42,802 nt of DNA from an uncultured Acetatifactor sp. (lineage in GTDB: Bacteria; Bacillota; Clostridia; Lachnospirales; Lachnospiraceae): positions 1 through 42,802 of the forward strand of contig CANPYT010000015.1 of the NCBI GenBank assembly GCA_947588705.1, given 5' to 3'. Of the stretch, positions 25,568-33,352 are shown one piece after another (position 1 is the stretch's first letter; each line of letters begins with the position of its first letter). A program made the position numbers and the translations under genes. Under the pieces are notes generated by a model. It saw nothing but the letters and a program-made list of their open reading frames with translations. It searched no databases and was not told the origin of the DNA.

Positions 25568-26503
25568 TTATGCGGTGATGACCGTACCGGCCTTTCCTTT
25601 GACCGCGTCCTTCACTTTCGCCATGGAAGTGATCAGTACCTTGCCGTTTGGCACCTTTTCCAGGTAGCTGATGGCCGCTTCTATTTTAGGGAGCATGGTG
25701 CCGGCCTCAAACTGGCCCTGATCCTTCAGGTCTTTTGCCGTTTCCAGAGTCAGCGTTGGGAGAGGGGTCTGGCTTTCTTTTCCGAAATCTCGGTACACAC
25801 AGTCAACCCCGGTCAGGATAATCAGCTGGTCGCAGTTTAAGTCTGACGCAAGTTTTCCGGCGATGGCATCTTTTTCAATGACGGCGGAGGCGCCTTTTAA
25901 GATGTGCTGCTGCTCAATAACGGGAATGCCGCCGCCTCCGCAGGCGATCACGACCTGGTCCGCATCCGCCAGTGTGCGTATGGTTTCGATCTCCACGATA
26001 TCGATGGGCTTTGGGGCAGCGATAACTCTGCGGAAGCCCTTCCCGGGATCTTCTTTCACATAATTTCCCTTTTTGACTTCGATTTCCGCGTCTTCTTTGG
26101 ACATATGCCGTCCGATGACTTTTGAGGGTTCATAGAAAGCTTCATCGTAGGGATCCACGGTGACCTGTGTCAGAATGGTGCTGACAGGTTTGGAAATGCC
26201 GCGGCTCAGGAGCTCTGAGCGCAGTGCGTTCTGGATGTCATATCCCACATAACCCTGGCTCATGGCGGAGCAGACGCACATGGGGGCGGGAGTATAGTCG
26301 ATATAGACACGCCGCAGTTCGGTCATGGCTTTATGGATCATGCTCACCTGTGGCCCGTTGCTGTGGGTGATGGTCAGCTGGTAATCCGCTTCTACCAGGT
26401 CGGCAAGGGCTCTGGCGGTGACTTTTACCGCGTCCCACTGAGCCTCCGTGGTGTAGCCCAGCGCGTCGTGTCCGAGAGAAACAACTGCTTTCTTCTTGCT
26501 CAT
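25568..26503 (-). CDS. arcC: Carbamate kinase (variant N-terminal motif)
   Basis: This 311-aa amino-acid-kinase-fold enzyme matches carbamate kinase, which makes ATP from carbamoyl phosphate at the end of arginine-deiminase-type or purine/allantoin-type catabolism. Matching blocks are THSNGPQVSMI, YTPAPMCVCSAMSQGYVGYDIQNAL, VIACGGGGIPVI, AVIEKDAIAGKLASDL and LTGVDCVY. The usual N-terminal VALGGNAL is VVSLGHDALG here, and THGNGPQ is THSNGPQ, so two glycine-loop positions differ. No arcA/argF-like partners are nearby. GGAGG precedes the ATG read from 26503. A TATAAT lies at 26554-26559 on this strand. It converges with the PII-like gene. Confidence 0.87.
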   Translation of the reverse strand: MSKKKAVVSLGHDALGYTTEAQWDAVKVTARALADLVEADYQLTITHSNGPQVSMIHKAMTELRRVYIDYTPAPMCVCSAMSQGYVGYDIQNALRSELLSRGISKPVSTILTQVTVDPYDEAFYEPSKVIGRHMSKEDAEIEVKKGNYVKEDPGKGFRRVIAAPKPIDIVEIETIRTLADADQVVIACGGGGIPVIEQQHILKGASAVIEKDAIAGKLASDLNCDQLIILTGVDCVYRDFGKESQTPLPTLTLETAKDLKDQGQFEAGTMLPKIEAAISYLEKVPNGKVLITSMAKVKDAVKGKAGTVITA

Positions 26504-26627
26504 AGGTATCCTCCATGTCTACATAAATTTATATAAATTAAAGTGATATTTCTATTATAAAATATTTTACCTCAAGTCCTGGCGGTTTGAAAAGAGATAT
26601 TTTCAAAAATTGGCGGCGGGGGTGATT

Positions 26628-26759
26628 GTGAAAAAAAGCGCAAAATTCCATGAAACGGAGAAAACAAAAAGCCTCCAGGCATGGGAAGGAATGATTCAAA
26701 TTAATATTAATGTGGAAGAAAGTCGGACGGCTGTGCTTGGAGCGGCTGTCCGCAGATAA
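26628..26759 (+). CDS. Possible 43-codon small ORF
   Basis: A GTG start (26628) sits shortly after a GGGGG-rich ribosome-like site and runs to TAA 26757. It is followed directly by a terminator hairpin. The predicted peptide is charged (KKSAKFHETEKTKSLQAW...) with no known match. The position between arcC and the recombinase cassette, with its own terminator, is the only support. Confidence 0.25.
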   Translation: MKKSAKFHETEKTKSLQAWEGMIQININVEESRTAVLGAAVRR

Positions 26760-26764
26760 CAGCG

Positions 26765-26808
26765 AAAAAGGCATTCAGTGGACATATAGGACACCGGATG
26801 CCTTTTTT
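26765..26808. terminator. Bidirectional terminator abutting the left inverted repeat
   Basis: GGCATTCAGTG (26770-26780) pairs with CACCGGATGCC (26792-26802) with one mismatch and one wobble. AAAAA lies before and TTTTTT after, so both strands have a U-tract. The T-run runs into the 27-bp repeat at 26806. Confidence 0.65.
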
Positions 26809-26832
26809 CGCAGATTGTGCACGTCTGCGAAA
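26806..26832 (+). repeat. 27-bp inverted repeat, left (putative recombinase site)
   Basis: It is a perfect reverse complement of 28248-28274. The site is nearly palindromic: TTTCGCAGA, then central TTGTGCACG, then TCTGCGAAA. The 6-bp arms CGCAGA/TCTGCG around a 9-bp asymmetric centre are the usual form of a tyrosine-recombinase core site. The two copies have opposite centres, so recombination between them would invert the DNA in between. Confidence 0.85.
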
Positions 26833-26877
26833 CAGGAAATTTCCAATGCCAGTACGCCATTTGTATAGACTATAATT

Positions 26878-26906
26878 ATTATAGCATGGATTTTTGAGCG
26901 GCACAA
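26878..26906 (-). promoter_or_regulatory. Strong outward-facing promoter inside the invertible segment
   Basis: On the minus strand TTGTGC (plus 26901-26906) is followed by a 17-bp spacer and TATAAT (plus 26878-26883), with TGC just before it (extended -10). The start point would be about 38 bp inside the left repeat and directed out of the segment, toward the terminator at 26765 and arcC. Confidence 0.6.
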
Positions 26907-27065
26907 CCGATTTTTGTAGGTTTATATAGATATTTGTCAGAGTATATGTGACTTGACACATGGGAAAATGTATAATCAGATATTTTTAATAGAGAAATTT
27001 CAACAGATTTTACCTTTTGGGGTCAAATAAGTGGTCAAAACATTTGGAAAGTTGGAGGTAAAAGA

Positions 27066-28214
27066 ATGGGCAGACATGGAGAAAATATCAGGAAACGCAG
27101 CGACGGGCGCTGGGAAGCGCGCTATATGGCATACAATGAGGAAAAAGGGAAAAAGATTTGCCATTCCATATATGGACACACATACGAGGAAGTAAAGAAA
27201 AAACGCATGGATGCGCTTTTTAGAGATGGAAGTGAATCTGCTGCCAAAAATATGTTTGATCAGAAAAACGCTGCATTCTCAGGTATAACTTTTGGAGCGG
27301 CGGCTGAGGAATGGCTTGCAGCGGTAAAATCAAGGCAGAAACAGTCTACCTATGAAAAATATGGATTTATATATCGCAGCCGTCTCAAAGAAGCAATAGG
27401 AAATATGCCGTTGGGAATGATTACAGAAAAGCTTATAAAGCAAAATCTGCAATTCGACCAGACTGCGTCAGGAAGCATACAAAAAAGTATATTTTGCGTA
27501 TTAAACGGAATTTTGCAATATGCGTCAGAAAGGTATGACACAGAACTGCCTAAAATAAAAAGGAATGCCGCAGCGGTGCATGCAAATAAGGCAGAGGCAT
27601 TTACAAAGTCCGAACAGGCAAGTCTGCTTTCCGTCTTGTATGCCAATATGGATCGTTTCAGTCTGGCAGTTCTGCTATGCCTGTTTACAGGGCTTAGACT
27701 GGGGGAATTGTGCGGTTTAAAATGGTCAGACATTGATTTTGCACATAAAACGCTCACTGTAAGAAGGACTGTCCAGAGGCTTTATGCGGAAAGTTCCGCC
27801 ACCAAAACAGCCCTGGTGGAAGCCGCTCCGAAAAGCGGCAATTCAAAACGGGAAATCCCGCTGCAGGATGCCATTGTCGAACTGCTTACGGGTTATCGGA
27901 ATGGAAAAGATTATGTATTTGGCGGTGATAAGCCGCTTGATCCCAGAACCATGCAGAACCATTACAAAAAGATTTTAGATGAGGCAGGTGTGGCTTATAA
28001 AAATTTCCACACCCTGAGACACACATATGCCACAAACTGCATTGAGGGCGGGACGGACGTAAAATCCCTGAGCGAAATGCTTGGGCATTCTAACGTAAAG
28101 ATTACCTTGAACTATTATGTGCATCCGTCCATGGACACCAAGCGTATGTATGCGGACAGCCTGTGTGAATTTTACGTAAGGCTTCATGGTCAGATTCTGG
28201 GTAGGGCAGGTTAA
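27066..28214 (+). CDS. Tyrosine recombinase/integrase
   Basis: This 382-aa tyrosine recombinase has an N-terminal arm-binding-like segment (RSDGRWEARYMAYNEEKGKK) and a SAM-like core-binding domain (TFGAAAEEWLAAVKSRQKQSTYEKY). The catalytic domain has Arg in GLRLGELCGLKW, the beta-hairpin Lys near SGNSKREIPL, HTLRH with His/Arg, LGHSNVKIT His, and the nucleophile Tyr in LNYYVH. GGAGGTAA precedes ATG 27066. It is a stand-alone gene, flanked on both sides by the 27-bp inverted repeats. There is no excisionase or other mobile-element gene inside. That context suggests a DNA invertase role or a minimal element rather than a phage integrase. Confidence 0.92.
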   Translation: MGRHGENIRKRSDGRWEARYMAYNEEKGKKICHSIYGHTYEEVKKKRMDALFRDGSESAAKNMFDQKNAAFSGITFGAAAEEWLAAVKSRQKQSTYEKYGFIYRSRLKEAIGNMPLGMITEKLIKQNLQFDQTASGSIQKSIFCVLNGILQYASERYDTELPKIKRNAAAVHANKAEAFTKSEQASLLSVLYANMDRFSLAVLLCLFTGLRLGELCGLKWSDIDFAHKTLTVRRTVQRLYAESSATKTALVEAAPKSGNSKREIPLQDAIVELLTGYRNGKDYVFGGDKPLDPRTMQNHYKKILDEAGVAYKNFHTLRHTYATNCIEGGTDVKSLSEMLGHSNVKITLNYYVHPSMDTKRMYADSLCEFYVRLHGQILGRAG

Positions 28215-28250
28215 AGGAACCGCGTCATAATAGGGATTGCGGTGCCTTTT
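28213..28250 (+). terminator. Terminator of the recombinase gene
   Basis: AAAGGAACCGC (28213-28223) pairs with GCGGTGCCTTT (28239-28249) apart from one central mismatch. It ends in a T-run that merges into the right 27-bp repeat. It should keep recombinase transcripts from leaving the segment. Confidence 0.55.
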
Positions 28251-28274
28251 CGCAGACGTGCACAATCTGCGAAA
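28248..28274 (-). repeat. 27-bp inverted repeat, right (putative recombinase site)
   Basis: It is identical to the reverse complement of 26806-26832 over all 27 positions. The central nonamer reads CGTGCACAA here against TTGTGCACG on the left. Outside the 27 bp the two flanks are unrelated. Confidence 0.85.
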
Positions 28275-28349
28275 TGTCTGTACCGGAAATATTATTTGCA
28301 GAAGAGGAGAATTTTATCAAGGAAAAATATTAGAATAGAAAACTTCTTT

Positions 28350-29042
28350 ATTAGGAGACGGTAATTTCGTGTGTCTATTATCAATATTGGAGACGGCGTA
28401 GTTGATGTTGTGGCAACCAACGGAGATACCCATTTGGGCGGGGACGGCTTCGATAACAAGATTACCCAGTGGATGATAGACGAGTTTAAGAAAGCAGAGG
28501 GCGTAGACCTCTCGGATGATAAGATGGCGCTTCAGAGATTGAAGGAAGCAGCAGAGAAGGCAAAGAAAGGGCTGTCTTCCACAATTATCACCAATATTAA
28601 CCTTCCGTTCATCACTGCAATCGTAGAGGGGCCGAAGCATTTTGACACAAACTTAACAAGAACAAAATTTGACGAACTGACCCATGATCTGGTGGAGAGA
28701 ACTGCAGTTCCGGTACAGAACGCAATGAAGGATGCGTGACTTACCAGTGCAGACATCGGATATGTGCTTTTGGCGGGCGGTTCCACCCGTATTCCGGCAG
28801 CTCAGGATAAGGTAAGACAGCTGACTGGCAAGGAACCCAGTAAATCCCTGCATCCGGATGAGTGTGTTGCAACCGGAGCTTCCATTCTGGGTGGCAAGCT
28901 GGCAGGAGATGCAGGCGCAGGTGAAATCTTACGGTTGGATGTAATCCCGCTGTCACTGTCCAACGAGACCAAGGGTGGCCTTGCAATCAGACTGATTGAG
29001 AGAAATAGCACCATTCCGACCAGCATGAGAAAGGAGACTGTG
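28350..29042 (+). pseudogene. dnaK: Broken dnaK (Hsp70) gene
   Basis: The sequence reads as a true DnaK middle section: [115 protein letters not shown], then LDVIPLSL and IERNSTIPT. The first about 180 residues (N-terminal ATPase lobe) are missing, apart from a trace LGDGNF resembling LGGGTF. A TGA (28737-28739) interrupts the frame after AMKDA, and the substrate-binding domain is lost where the zinc-ribbon gene begins. A ribosome-site string AGAGGAG at 28300-28306 precedes a start-less frame, perhaps the old 5' leader. The retained identity is high, so the loss looks recent. Confidence 0.85.
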
Positions 29043-29765
29043 GTGAAGATGAATTGTATAAAATGTGGGCAGCCGTTGGCGGAAGGAGCCAAATTCTGCC
29101 AAAATTGCGGAATGCGAGTGGAGAAGCGTCAAATATTCTGTATAAACTGCGGAGCCAGACTGGAATCGCCATCCGCGCGGTTCTGCCCTTCCTGCGGTGT
29201 CAGCATTGGTCAGAATCAAGAACGGCAGGCTGTGAACAGTGCAAAGAATGATACTACACAAAGCGGAGTGAATCAGATAAAAAATAACGCTGCAACAGAA
29301 ACAGGAAGATTGTTTGCCAGCCTCGATATGGTCACTATGGTCGCCGGCGGATCGAAAAAAGCTTCCGGACCGCTTTTTGTGTATGATGATCGGATTGAAT
29401 TCAGGAAAGAAAAAATATATTCTGCCGGTTCTACCATAGCGGCTGTATTGTTGACAGTTGTTGTGGTTATATGTTTACAGTATTTCCTTGAGGTGAGCCT
29501 GGGAGGTCTCTGGATTGGCCTGATTGCCGGAGGATTGGTGGCGGGTATGAATTATCTGCATCAAGGTAAACAGAATCCCGTTGATGTTTATCCTTTTCGC
29601 CAGATTATCAATGTTTCTGTTTCTAACAATAAGTTTAAAACACTTGTAATCACTGTGAACAGCGGTGTTGGTAACCGTAAAATAGGATTCAATCCTGATG
29701 TTGCACATAAACAGGAAATACAGAATATTGCGAATTTTTTGCAATCCTGTCTGCATGGAAAATGA
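29043..29765 (+). CDS. Double zinc-ribbon membrane protein
   Basis: This protein of about 240 aa has two N-terminal zinc ribbons: CIKCGQPLAEGAKFCQNCG and CINCGARLESPSARFCPSCG, each with two CxxC pairs. A hydrophilic linker follows, then a domain around SLDMVTMVAGGSKKASGPLFVYDDRIEF. Two membrane helices (STIAAVLLTVVVVICLQYFL and GLWIGLIAGGLVAGMNYL) precede a C-terminal cytosolic part that resembles a PH-like fold (VDVYPFRQIINVSVSNNKFKTLVI). GTG 29043 is 6 nt after AAGGAG; ATG 29049 is the alternative. It is the first intact gene of the dynamin cluster, fused in frame to the dnaK remnant. The role is unknown; zinc-ribbon membrane proteins often act as adaptors. Confidence 0.8.
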   Translation: MKMNCIKCGQPLAEGAKFCQNCGMRVEKRQIFCINCGARLESPSARFCPSCGVSIGQNQERQAVNSAKNDTTQSGVNQIKNNAATETGRLFASLDMVTMVAGGSKKASGPLFVYDDRIEFRKEKIYSAGSTIAAVLLTVVVVICLQYFLEVSLGGLWIGLIAGGLVAGMNYLHQGKQNPVDVYPFRQIINVSVSNNKFKTLVITVNSGVGNRKIGFNPDVAHKQEIQNIANFLQSCLHGK

Positions 29766-29812
29766 CGCGGTACGATTAACTGCTATCAGTCAGGGAAGGA
29801 GAGAGGTATAAA

Positions 29813-30853
29813 ATGTTTGATTTTTTTAATAACGCATTTGATTTTGACGGCGATGGGAGCGTTGGCACTATCGGATATGACTCCAACGGTGATGGGCTGA
29901 TCGACAGCTATCATACGGAACTGGACACGGACGGCGATGGGATCATCGATACGATCATAGACAGCAATGATTATGATCAGAATGGCATCATAGACGGTCA
30001 GACATTTTACCACGACTTTGACAATAACGGGATCTATGAAGAGGTGATAAAAGGGTATGATTCGGATGGCAATGGCGTCCTGGATGATTTTACAACGTAT
30101 CATGACTATGACGGTGATGGCAATGAGGACGAGATTATACGGGAACGGCTGATGGATAGCGATGACAGTCCTGATGCGGATAAGATTCAGATGGACATTG
30201 ATGGGAATCCTGTTTTTGAATCCGGGGAGAATGGTCTGTTTTCGGCGGAAGAGGACATCGGGAATGTGGGAGGAATGCGGGTGGATGAACTGGATAATTT
30301 TGATCCGGAACATGCGGATATGGATCATGTTACGGGTAATCCGGCGGAATCCATGCAGGAATGGGAATACCAGGGAGGCACGAACCGATGCGCCCTGTAT
30401 GCACAGAAATTTGTGATCGAGGAACTGAGGGATATGGAGATTGATATAGAAGAATTAGCGCGGTTGGCGGAGGGAAACGGATGGTTTGGAGAGGAGAACG
30501 GAACTCCTCTTTTGAATATGGATAAGGTTCTCGAGCATTTCGGGATTCAAAGTGAAATGAGTTTTTACAATGATATATCGGATATAGAGAAATGCCTGCA
30601 GAATGGCGGAAAAGCGATTGTCTCCATAGATGCCGATGAAATATGGTATGGAGAAGACAATGACCTGTTCACTCCGAACGATGCGCCGAATCATGCTGTC
30701 GAAGTGATTGGGATTGACCGCTCTGATCCGGATGAACCTATGGTAATATTGAACGATTCCGGGAATCCGCAAGGTTGTGGTGAAATGATTCCGCTTGAAA
30801 CGTTTTTGGACGCATGGGAGGATGGAAATTGTCAGATGATTTCCTGTATCTAA
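29813..30853 (+). CDS. Ca-binding-repeat protein with C39/papain-like domain
   Basis: This 346-aa protein has two parts. Residues 9-105 carry about seven Asp-rich loops of the DxDxDG type (DFDGDGSVG, DSNGDGLID, DTDGDGIID, DYDQNGIID, DFDNNGIYE, DSDGNGVLD, DYDGDGNED), like thrombospondin-3/EF-hand calcium loops. Residues 183-346 look like a cysteine-peptidase fold of the C39-like type: Gln187 and Cys193 in EYQGGTNRCALYAQKF, His294 in NHAVEVIGID, and Asn314/Asp315 in VILNDSG. There is no signal peptide, so a calcium- or ion-gated cytoplasmic enzyme is possible, or export by an unknown route. AAGGAGAGAGG precedes ATG 29813. The acidic composition is unlike that of the neighbours. Activity is inferred from motif order only. 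Confidence 0.78.
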   Translation: MFDFFNNAFDFDGDGSVGTIGYDSNGDGLIDSYHTELDTDGDGIIDTIIDSNDYDQNGIIDGQTFYHDFDNNGIYEEVIKGYDSDGNGVLDDFTTYHDYDGDGNEDEIIRERLMDSDDSPDADKIQMDIDGNPVFESGENGLFSAEEDIGNVGGMRVDELDNFDPEHADMDHVTGNPAESMQEWEYQGGTNRCALYAQKFVIEELRDMEIDIEELARLAEGNGWFGEENGTPLLNMDKVLEHFGIQSEMSFYNDISDIEKCLQNGGKAIVSIDADEIWYGEDNDLFTPNDAPNHAVEVIGIDRSDPDEPMVILNDSGNPQGCGEMIPLETFLDAWEDGNCQMISCI

Positions 30854-30867
30854 CGGAGGTGTAGAGT

Positions 30868-31422
30868 TTGAAACAAACAGTATCTATAGAAAAAATAAAA
30901 AAGAATATTAAGAACAGCGGATTTTATCTGAACTGCAAAATACCGATGGGATATACGATAGGCTTCCCTGTCCTTCAAATAAGAAATGACTGTCTCTGCA
31001 TCGCATTGCCGTATCTGAAATATCAGACCACGGGAGTAGTAGACAAGACGCTTGTTTTTCCCATCCGCTATGTAATATGGCTTGAACTTCCAACCGAGAA
31101 GATAATCCGTTATGAGGATTGTGAATACAGCGAAGTGTTCCGTGGGATCGACTTTGATAAGCCGGTGGGATATTTTCGGCATGATGCGATCAGGCAGTAT
31201 GACAAAGCACAATACAATCAACTTTACCGGGAGCTTATGGAAGCTTACGACAAGGTGATCAATGCGATACTGGGCAAAGGTGAATATCTCCCGGAGGATG
31301 AGAGAAAATTGTCAAGGCTGTTGCAGTTATTAATGGAACCATCGTTAAGACCAATGTATAAGGTAATCGATCCGGATTTTTATTCCAAATATTTAGGGAA
31401 GGATGAGAAGCATGGCATATAA
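30868..31422 (+). CDS. Unknown 184-aa protein in the dynamin cluster
   Basis: This 184-aa protein has no recognised domain. It probably starts at TTG 30868, with GGAGGT at 30855-30860 and 7 nt spacing. The N-terminal half is beta-rich (GFYLNCKIPMGYTIGFPVLQIRND, CLCIALPYLKY, FPIRYVIWLELP). The C-terminal half is helical and charged (YNQLYRELMEAYDKVINAILG). No membrane segment. It follows the Ca-binding gene by 14 bp and overlaps the first dynamin-like GTPase gene, so it is clearly part of the operon and may be an adaptor or regulator of the GTPases. Confidence 0.75.
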   Translation: MKQTVSIEKIKKNIKNSGFYLNCKIPMGYTIGFPVLQIRNDCLCIALPYLKYQTTGVVDKTLVFPIRYVIWLELPTEKIIRYEDCEYSEVFRGIDFDKPVGYFRHDAIRQYDKAQYNQLYRELMEAYDKVINAILGKGEYLPEDERKLSRLLQLLMEPSLRPMYKVIDPDFYSKYLGKDEKHGI

Positions 31423-33352
31423 GATTCAGAATACAGATTTTTTCAAAAAAGCATTACCCCAGGAGGATGTCAGAGAAGACAGATCCGTGCAGGACGGAGT
31501 GCTGGACGATGACGGAACTGCGGTTTCGGTGGAAAGAACCGTACATACCACCCAAAAGGAGACGCCCGTAAAGGTTGGGACAGCGGTGGAACGTCTGCTG
31601 GAGGATTCGGTCAAGGCATTGACGGTAGCGGGTTTTGCGGATGCCGCCCGAGAATTGAAAAGACTGAGAAAATCTGCGGAGCATGAACGGTTTACGGTGG
31701 CTGTGGTGGGGGAATTTTCCAGGGGGAAAAGTACGTTTATAAACAAACTGCTCCAGAGAGACATTCTGCCGGTCGGGGATCTGCCTACTACAGCCGTCCT
31801 GACCAGGATACGCAGCCATACAAAGGATTTTCTGGTCGCTTTTGATGAAAGAAACAGAAAGGTTCTGGAACGAGAATTAAAAGAGGAAGCCTGGGAGAGT
31901 CTGAAGGCAAAGAATTTTGGCGGTGAAGATTTTAAGGGTTCTGTCTTCGTGGGGATTCGGAATAAATGGTTAGAGACTTGCAATATTGAACTGATGGATA
32001 CGCCGGGAGCGGGAGATCTGAACGATGCCAGGGCAAGGATAGTGGGAGATGTTCTGACGGGGTGCGATGGCGCAGTGATTGCAATAAGCGCGATTGCACC
32101 GCTTAGTCAGAGCGAAAAACTCTTTATTGAGGAACGACTGTTAGGTCGCAGACTTCCTTTCCTGATGCTGGTGGTCACAAAGCTGGATCAGATTCCGGTG
32201 AAGGAGCGGCCGGGGATCATCCGCTACATAAAAAGCAAGCTGGAAGAATGGGGAATGAACATACCGGTGTATATTCCCTACACAGTGGAGATGAACGTAC
32301 ATACCTATGATGATATTATGGGGATGGATAAGGTAAAGAATGAAATAGCATCCTGGGCGCAATACCCGGATCGGGTAAAGCTTGTGGAAAAATGGATGCT
32401 GGAAAAAACGGTGGATGTCTTGAAAAATGCCGCAGTGGCACTGGAGGAGCAGAGACGTCTGTTACAGGAAACTGACAGGAAGAAGCAAAAGGAGATGGCG
32501 GATAAGAAAAGCAGACAGCTGACACAGGCCCGCTTGGCATGGGGAGAGTTAAAGCTCCAGATGCAGAAAAGGTGCAAGGAGTGCTATGAACTGCTGTTGG
32601 CAAAAGCAGATGAAATCGCCCAAAGCATTACGGAAAAGCTTCAGTATGAGGCCGCCCATACCGGTCAGCCGCAAAAGTGGTGGGAGGAGGATTTCCCTTA
32701 CAGAGCAAGAATGGAAATAACAGGCATGGCGGCTACAGTCAATAATATAGTCTCAAGGTGCGCAGCGGAGGATGCCCGCTGGTACAGTGGAGAGATAGAG
32801 AAAACCTTTCACACGAGTGTGCTTTACCATTCGGAGACAATTGCGGACAAAAGCATCTTTGGAAATTTTGATATTGGCGGTAAGATGGAATTCGGGAATT
32901 TGGACAAGCAGCGCAGTGCGTTTCGTATCGGCACTGCTGTCTTAAGCGTTTCCGGAGTAGCGCTTTTGAGTTCCATGGGATTTATGCCGATCATTGCTAC
33001 CATGGGGATCAGCACAGGATCAGCAGTTTTGTCAGAGCGATTTTTCAAAAAGAAGATTGAAGAGCAGCGAGACATGCTGAAAAAGGAGATCGGGCGCTGC
33101 ATTCCAGATTTTATTCAGAAATCTATGGAAGAAAGTGAGAAGCGTGTGGAGGCAGTTTATCAAAGTATGATTCGGGAGGCCGACCAAAGCGAGCAGGCCT
33201 GGATGGATGCACAGAGGGCTGCAATCGACAGTATCGATAAATTGGAGGAGGGGCAGTCCGAAAGGCTTTCAGAGTCCTTGGAAAAAATCAAACAACAGGC
33301 AAAAGCGATCTTTATGTTTTTGGGAGGAATGGAAAATGAATCAATACAGTAA
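31412..33352 (+). CDS. Dynamin-like GTPase 1
   Basis: This 646-aa protein has a dynamin-type GTPase domain: G1 GEFSRGKST (100-108), G2 Thr in LPTTAV (125-129), G3 DTPG (196-199), G4 TKLD (256-259). Long coiled-coil-forming helices follow (EEQRRLLQETDRKKQKEMADKKSRQ). A hydrophobic paddle-like hairpin around 509-550 (GTAVLSVSGVALLSSMGFMPIIATMG) probably inserts in the membrane. A further C-terminal helix closes the stalk. Family members self-assemble on membranes and remodel them with GTP. I use ATG 31412 because the ATG at 31403 has no spaced ribosome site. The gene overlaps the upstream one by 11 bp and the next GTPase gene by 17 bp. Confidence 0.88.
   Translation: MAYKIQNTDFFKKALPQEDVREDRSVQDGVLDDDGTAVSVERTVHTTQKETPVKVGTAVERLLEDSVKALTVAGFADAARELKRLRKSAEHERFTVAVVGEFSRGKSTFINKLLQRDILPVGDLPTTAVLTRIRSHTKDFLVAFDERNRKVLERELKEEAWESLKAKNFGGEDFKGSVFVGIRNKWLETCNIELMDTPGAGDLNDARARIVGDVLTGCDGAVIAISAIAPLSQSEKLFIEERLLGRRLPFLMLVVTKLDQIPVKERPGIIRYIKSKLEEWGMNIPVYIPYTVEMNVHTYDDIMGMDKVKNEIASWAQYPDRVKLVEKWMLEKTVDVLKNAAVALEEQRRLLQETDRKKQKEMADKKSRQLTQARLAWGELKLQMQKRCKECYELLLAKADEIAQSITEKLQYEAAHTGQPQKWWEEDFPYRARMEITGMAATVNNIVSRCAAEDARWYSGEIEKTFHTSVLYHSETIADKSIFGNFDIGGKMEFGNLDKQRSAFRIGTAVLSVSGVALLSSMGFMPIIATMGISTGSAVLSERFFKKKIEEQRDMLKKEIGRCIPDFIQKSMEESEKRVEAVYQSMIREADQSEQAWMDAQRAAIDSIDKLEEGQSERLSESLEKIKQQAKAIFMFLGGMENESIQ

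Noticed and set aside
26954..26977. TTGACA...TATAAT promoter driving the recombinase
   Set aside because: The spacer is only 12 bp. The TATAAT may still be used with a weaker -35, but this pair is not a normal promoter.
26806..28274. Insertion sequence or transposon with terminal inverted repeats
   Set aside because: No adjacent target-site duplication is visible, and each end is itself a symmetric recombinase site rather than a transposase end. Kept as the alternative to the inversion model.
28371..28739. Intact 122-aa DnaK-like gene
   Set aside because: It is a middle slice of DnaK bounded by a deletion and an in-frame stop, with the reading frame resuming after the stop.
33207..33335. 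Longer N-terminus for dynamin-like GTPase 2
   Set aside because: The extra codons lie in the coding region of GTPase 1 in another frame and lack a ribosome site, while ATG 33336 has a strong one.
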